Positions 55,767 to 59,007 of a DNA stretch of 59,007 bases are shown piece after piece (positions within the stretch are counted from its first letter, which is position 1; the number at the start of each line of letters is the position of its first letter). The notes under the pieces are model-generated. The model saw nothing but the letters and a program-made list of their open reading frames with translations. It made no database searches and had not been told where the DNA came from. The DNA comes from JAWAFC01 sp038890815. Its GTDB lineage: Archaea; Micrarchaeota; Micrarchaeia; Burarchaeales; JACRGF01. The stretch is taken from positions 1-59,007 of the forward strand of contig JAWAFC010000008.1 of assembly GCA_038890815.1 (NCBI GenBank). Direction: 5' to 3'. Made by a program: the position numbers and the translations under genes.

Positions 55767-56966
55767 ATGGCGAAAAACTTTGAGCAGATACTATCAGAGG
55801 AATCCATCTTCAAGAACAGAAACCTACTCTCGCCTCATTACATCCCCGAGACGCTGCCCCACAGGGAGAAGGAGATAGATTTCATCATGCGCGCGACCGC
55901 GCCCGCGCTCAGGGGAGAGAAGCCAAAAAACCTATTCATATACGGCAAGACGGGCACGGGGAAGACGAGTTGCGCGCGCTGGGTGATGGAAAAATTCAAT
56001 GCCATGGGGAAGAACGCGCTCATGTGGTACGCAAACTGCAGGGTCTACAACACGCGCTACCGCGTGCTCCACCGGCTGACGGGCGACTTCATGCAGGAGT
56101 GCGCCAAGACTGGCTATGGGATTTCCTTTATCTACGAGAAGCTGCTCGACTGGGTGGAAGGTGCGGGCAGGCAGCTCGTGGTGGTGCTCGACGAGATCGA
56201 TATGGTGAAGGATCTGGATGACCTCGTCTATACGCTGACGAGGAGCAACGACGACCTGAAGCAAGGGGGGGTGAGCATGATAGGCATCAGCAACCGCCTC
56301 TCGTTTAAGGAAAGGCTAGACCCCCGTAGTCGCAGCGCGCTGTATGAGAGCGAGCTCGTTTTCTCGCCCTATAATGCAACGCAGCTCGCCAGCATTCTCA
56401 GGCAGAGGGCGGAGATGGGCATACGCGAGGGGTGCGTGAGCGAGGGCGCGATAAACCTGGCCGCTAGCCTTGCAGCCAGAGAGAACGGCGACGCTCGCTA
56501 TGCGCTCAAGCTCCTGTTGCGCGCCGGCGAGGTGGCCATGGAGCGTGGGGAGAAGGTTATCCGCGATGAGCATGTTGAGGCCGCCAGGGAGAGCGTGGAG
56601 GAGGATGTGGCCGTTGATGCCATCGCTACGCTGCCCGAGCACCAGGCGCTGCTGCTCCACGGCATCGCCGAGCTCACCCTGCGGGGTGGCCGGTATGCCA
56701 GGCTCGGCGATGGCGCCGAGGGCGTGCTGTCGAGCGGCGAGGCCTACGAGGGCTATGTTGGGGCGTGCAGGCAGTTCGGCCGAGAGCCGCGCAGCGCGCG
56801 GTGGTTCAAGGAATATCTGGCCGACCTTGAGATGCTCGGGCTCGTGCTCGTGAAGGAGAGCGGCAAAGGCATGAGGGGCAGGACGCGCCTCATCAGCCTG
56901 GCCTATCCTGCTCACAAGGTGAAGGAAGTGGTGGAGGGGATATTGGGTGCGCATGAAGGTGCGTGA
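55767..56966 (+). CDS. cdc6: Orc1/Cdc6 replication initiator
   Basis: A 399-residue AAA+ ATPase that binds replication origins and loads MCM. LSPHYIPETLPHREKEID is the family opening, Walker A is GKTGTGKTS (60-68), Walker B is VVVLDEID (138-145), and sensor 1 is MIGISNRLSF. The initiator-specific RLDPRSRSALYESELVFSPYNATQLASIL and the C-terminal winged helix (about 310-395) are present. Divergent from sepF. The gap of 82 bases is too short to hold an obvious origin. Confidence 0.95.
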   Translation: MAKNFEQILSEESIFKNRNLLSPHYIPETLPHREKEIDFIMRATAPALRGEKPKNLFIYGKTGTGKTSCARWVMEKFNAMGKNALMWYANCRVYNTRYRVLHRLTGDFMQECAKTGYGISFIYEKLLDWVEGAGRQLVVVLDEIDMVKDLDDLVYTLTRSNDDLKQGGVSMIGISNRLSFKERLDPRSRSALYESELVFSPYNATQLASILRQRAEMGIREGCVSEGAINLAASLAARENGDARYALKLLLRAGEVAMERGEKVIRDEHVEAARESVEEDVAVDAIATLPEHQALLLHGIAELTLRGGRYARLGDGAEGVLSSGEAYEGYVGACRQFGREPRSARWFKEYLADLEMLGLVLVKESGKGMRGRTRLISLAYPAHKVKEVVEGILGAHEGA

Positions 56967-57513
56967 GGCAATCGCACTGCTGTTTGAGGCAGGCCTGCTG
57001 AAGCACACCCCTCGCGCGGGCTGGCTCACCATCGGCATAAAGGACTGCGAGAGCGTGGCCGAGCACTGCTGGCGCACGGCGGTGACGGGCTTTGTGCTGG
57101 CTGGCATGGAAGGTGCAGATGCCCGCAAGACAGCGCTGCTCTGCCTTTTTCACGATTTTCACGAGGCCAGGATGGGCGACATCCACGCGCTGGCCGGCAG
57201 GTATCTGACGAAAAATGCTGCGAAGGCGGCCGAGGATGTCGCGCGCGGACACCAGGATATTCTTGCGCTGTGGAGGGAGTTCGAGTTCGGCGAGAGCAAA
57301 GAGGCTGTCGTGGCGAGGGACGCAGACGCGCTCGAGATGTTGCTTCAGGCCAAAGAGTATGTTGATGAGGGAAAGCCGCTTGCAAGGGACTGGATAAAGA
57401 GCGCGCTGGCAAAGCTGAAGACGCCGAGCGCGAAGAAAATCGCCTCCTTGGTGCTCGCGCAGGGCTCGCGCGACTGGATGTTCAGGGCTTATTGGCAGGC
57501 CGCAAAGGATTAA
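56953..57513 (+). CDS. HD-domain 5'-deoxynucleotidase (YfbR-like)
   Basis: A 186-residue HD-superfamily phosphohydrolase. The metal site is formed by ESVAEHCWRTAV (His) and LLCLFHDFHEARMGD (His-Asp), with a later Asp in VVARDADALEML. This is the layout of YfbR-type dNMP phosphatases, which control deoxynucleotide pools. It overlaps the end of cdc6 by 14 bases, so it is probably translationally coupled; a link between replication initiation and nucleotide supply is inferred. Confidence 0.88.
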   Translation: MKVREAIALLFEAGLLKHTPRAGWLTIGIKDCESVAEHCWRTAVTGFVLAGMEGADARKTALLCLFHDFHEARMGDIHALAGRYLTKNAAKAAEDVARGHQDILALWREFEFGESKEAVVARDADALEMLLQAKEYVDEGKPLARDWIKSALAKLKTPSAKKIASLVLAQGSRDWMFRAYWQAAKD

Positions 57514-57545
57514 AAGGGTGCAGAGCAAAGCTCAGATGTGGGCCG

Positions 57546-57932
57546 ATGAGGGAGTTTGTCGTCATAGCTAAGGATAGGGTTGGACTTCTGCATGACATCA
57601 CAAAAGCGCTGGCCGATGAGAACATCAACATAGATTCCATAGCGGCCGATACGGTGGGTGGCAAGGCATTCATCCGCATCGTGTGCTCGAACGAGAGAAA
57701 GGCTGAGGAAGTGCTGAGAAAGAAAAAGTATAAGGTGGTGACGAGCGAGGTCATCGTGGTCAAGCTCAAGAACAGGCCCGGCGAGCTCAGCGAGATGACA
57801 AAAAAACTCGCCAAGGCGCGCATCAACATAGAGAATGTGCATCTGCTGCATAAGGGGGCTGAGGAGGGCATCTTCGCGCTTAAGGTGGACAAGCACGATA
57901 AGGCGCTCAAGGTGCTCAAGGACTATTTCTGA
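57546..57932 (+). CDS. Tandem ACT-domain protein
   Basis: 128 residues, two ACT domains. The first is MREFVVIAKDRVGLLHDITKALADENINIDSI. The second is VIVVKLKNRPGELSEMTKKLAKARINIENVHLL. ACT pairs bind amino acids or other small ligands and act as regulators. There is no catalytic domain, so it is a free-standing sensor. It lies 33 bases after the HD gene. A longer in-frame start (57492) overlaps the HD gene and is less likely. Confidence 0.88.
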   Translation: MREFVVIAKDRVGLLHDITKALADENINIDSIAADTVGGKAFIRIVCSNERKAEEVLRKKKYKVVTSEVIVVKLKNRPGELSEMTKKLAKARINIENVHLLHKGAEEGIFALKVDKHDKALKVLKDYF

Positions 57933-57936
57933 AACA

Positions 57937-57945
57937 CTTTTATAC
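57937..57945 (+). promoter_or_regulatory. TATA box of the repeat-protein gene
   Basis: cttttatac is centred about 27 bases before the GTG at 57968, giving a leaderless transcript. Confidence 0.6.
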
Positions 57946-57967
57946 AGCCTTCAACCAATTACTTGCT

Positions 57968-59007
57968 GTGTTCCTCTACCAACTAAAGATTGTACCGATA
58001 GGCAAGGGGCAGAAGCCCACGCTCACTCCGGAAGCCGTCCGTCAGCTGCTTGACCCGGAAAACAAGTACAATCCTGAAATAATGCGCAAAATCGCCGAAG
58101 CGGTTGTGAAGGCTGGCGACACGAGCCCAGAGAAGCTTGATGCTCTCCGCAGGGAGATTGAACGCATTGCCAAGGTTGCGGGCAAAAATGCGGGGGCTGC
58201 ACTGGAGGCACTGGGCAATGAGCCAGTTGGGTGGCTATTTGTAAAGGATCCGGAGAAGGTTGCCAAAATATTTGAGGATATGGTAAAAGGAGAAAATGCA
58301 TATTGGGCATTCAAGGCGCTGACAAACTTTACGGCTGGGCAACACTTTGCCGAAAATCCAAAACTTTTCGCCGAAATGGTAAAAGCTACACAAAAAAACG
58401 CGCATGCAATGTTTTATGCGCTAATCACTGAAAGGCTGTGGCAACTATTCGTCAGAGACCAAAAGGCCTTTGCGAACATAGTCGAGGCCACGGGTGAAAA
58501 TGCTGAGTGGGCATTGTATGCGCTGACTAATAAGGCGATTGGTGAGCTGTTTGTCAAAAATCCAGGGAAGGTTGCCAAAGCTTTTGCAAAGATAGCAGAA
58601 CTCGGCATGTTTAATGGAACAAAATTCAGGGATATTGTGGAGTGGGCGTTCGAAGCGCTGGCCAATGAAGCAGTTGGGAAGTTGTTTGCTAAGGATCCAG
58701 AGAAGGTTGTTGAACTATTTGAGAAGATAAAGAGAGTTACGGGTTTGGGTGCGCGGAGTGCGTTCGAAGCGCTGGCCAATGAAGCAGTTGGGAAGTTGTT
58801 TGCTAAGGATCCAGAGAAGGTTGTTGAACTATTTGAGAAGATAAATAAGGTTGCGGGCGAAGATGCGTGGGTGGCGTTTAAAGCGCTGGCCAATGAAGCA
58901 GTTGGGAAGTTGTTTGCTAAGGATCCAGAGAAGGTTGTTGAACTATTTGAGAAGATAAAGAGAGTTACGGGTTTGGGTGCGCGGAGTGCGTTCGAAGCGC
59001 TGGCCAA
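57968..59007 (+). CDS. Tandem 38-residue repeat protein, 3' end outside the window
   Basis: An open plus-strand frame of at least 346 codons that runs past the window end. It starts with a leaderless GTG (MFLYQLKIVPIGKGQKPTLT) and has no signal peptide. A helical opening of about 70 residues is followed by repeats of about 38 residues. The early units are diverged. From 58646 they are almost identical at the DNA level, with a 114-base period (58646, 58760, 58874, 58988). The consensus reads AFEALANEAVGKLFAKDPEK then VVELFEKI, helix-turn-helix pairs suggesting an alpha-solenoid. No family was recognised. The opposite-strand frame is a shadow. Confidence 0.85.
   Translation, partial: MFLYQLKIVPIGKGQKPTLTPEAVRQLLDPENKYNPEIMRKIAEAVVKAGDTSPEKLDALRREIERIAKVAGKNAGAALEALGNEPVGWLFVKDPEKVAKIFEDMVKGENAYWAFKALTNFTAGQHFAENPKLFAEMVKATQKNAHAMFYALITERLWQLFVRDQKAFANIVEATGENAEWALYALTNKAIGELFVKNPGKVAKAFAKIAELGMFNGTKFRDIVEWAFEALANEAVGKLFAKDPEKVVELFEKIKRVTGLGARSAFEALANEAVGKLFAKDPEKVVELFEKINKVAGEDAWVAFKALANEAVGKLFAKDPEKVVELFEKIKRVTGLGARSAFEALA
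58646..59007 (+). repeat. Near-identical 114-bp tandem repeats inside the solenoid gene
   Basis: Units start at 58646, 58760, 58874 and 58988 (cut by the window end), each beginning gcgttcgaagcgctggcc or gcgtttaaagcgctggcc. The first two thirds of each unit are identical, and differences cluster in the last third (kaagagagttacgggtttg type against aataaggttgcgggcgaag type). Units 1 and 3 look the same, so an A-B-A-B pattern is possible. Confidence 0.9.

Noticed and set aside
58414..59007. Minus-strand Ser/Phe-rich repeat frame at the window end
   Set aside because: It is the reverse of the 114-bp repeats. The plus frame has a promoter, a start and acidic/basic helical repeats, so it is the coding strand.

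Overview
The window is archaeal. It carries transcription factor B, an Orc1/Cdc6 initiator, ribosomal protein S8e, a KEOPS subunit (Cgi121), NMD3, Trm1, SepF, DUF2070, DUF357 and the archaeal thiolase/HMG-CoA synthase/DUF35 cluster. Most promoters have a TATA box about 25 bases before an ATG or GTG that starts a leaderless gene; genes inside operons often use a GGTGA ribosome binding site. Many hypothetical genes look lineage-specific, and together with compact packing, frequent 4-base overlaps, a type IV pilus operon and a conjugation-like operon they suggest a DPANN lineage of the Micrarchaeota/Diapherotrites kind. That placement is inference.

Layout. 1-261: modular hairpin repeats abutting a tRNA-Val(GAC). 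262-2265: a tandem-repeat lipoprotein divergent from cutA. 2262-7494 (minus): a type IV pilus-like operon (winged-helix/coiled-coil protein, secretion ATPase, small protein, two GspF-type membrane proteins, a 43-residue ORF), divergent from an acidic four-domain helix-turn-helix protein. 8722-9043: exact 133-bp repeats that also encode the tail of Cgi121. 9563-10290: rps8e and thioredoxin. 10423-19157: hisS heading a complete histidine operon (hisD, C, a HAD phosphatase, B, G, H, A, F, IE). 19178-21667: small zinc protein, conserved hypothetical, KaiC-like ATPase, trpS. 21636-26208: a CoaD-DUF84 fusion, trpG, trpE, DUF357 and aroA. 26262-34700: trm1, tfb and membrane/glycosylation genes.

34735-41288 is the most interesting block. 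It holds a VirB2-like pilin, a VirB3/VirB4-N-terminal protein, a separate VirB4/HerA motor ATPase, two accessory proteins and an 873-residue envelope-spanning protein. It resembles a reduced type IV secretion or Ced-like DNA transfer machine with a split VirB4. 41285-43129 holds two more glycosyltransferases. 43166-47021 is an island of unrecognised membrane and repeat proteins.

47133-50446 is the mevalonate-entry cluster with its regulator. 50443-55684 holds NMD3, a small protein, DUF2070, Sua5, a TrmJ-like methyltransferase, a membrane protein and SepF. 55767-57932 holds cdc6, an HD nucleotidase and an ACT protein. From 57968 a 38-residue tandem-repeat protein runs off the window end.

By function, the genes cover histidine, tryptophan/folate and shikimate steps, isoprenoid lipid precursors, tRNA modification (t6A by Cgi121 and Sua5, m2,2G26 by Trm1, 2'-O-methylation by the TrmJ-like protein), cell-surface glycosylation, and two cell-envelope machines. 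There is no CRISPR array, rRNA or recognisable transposase.
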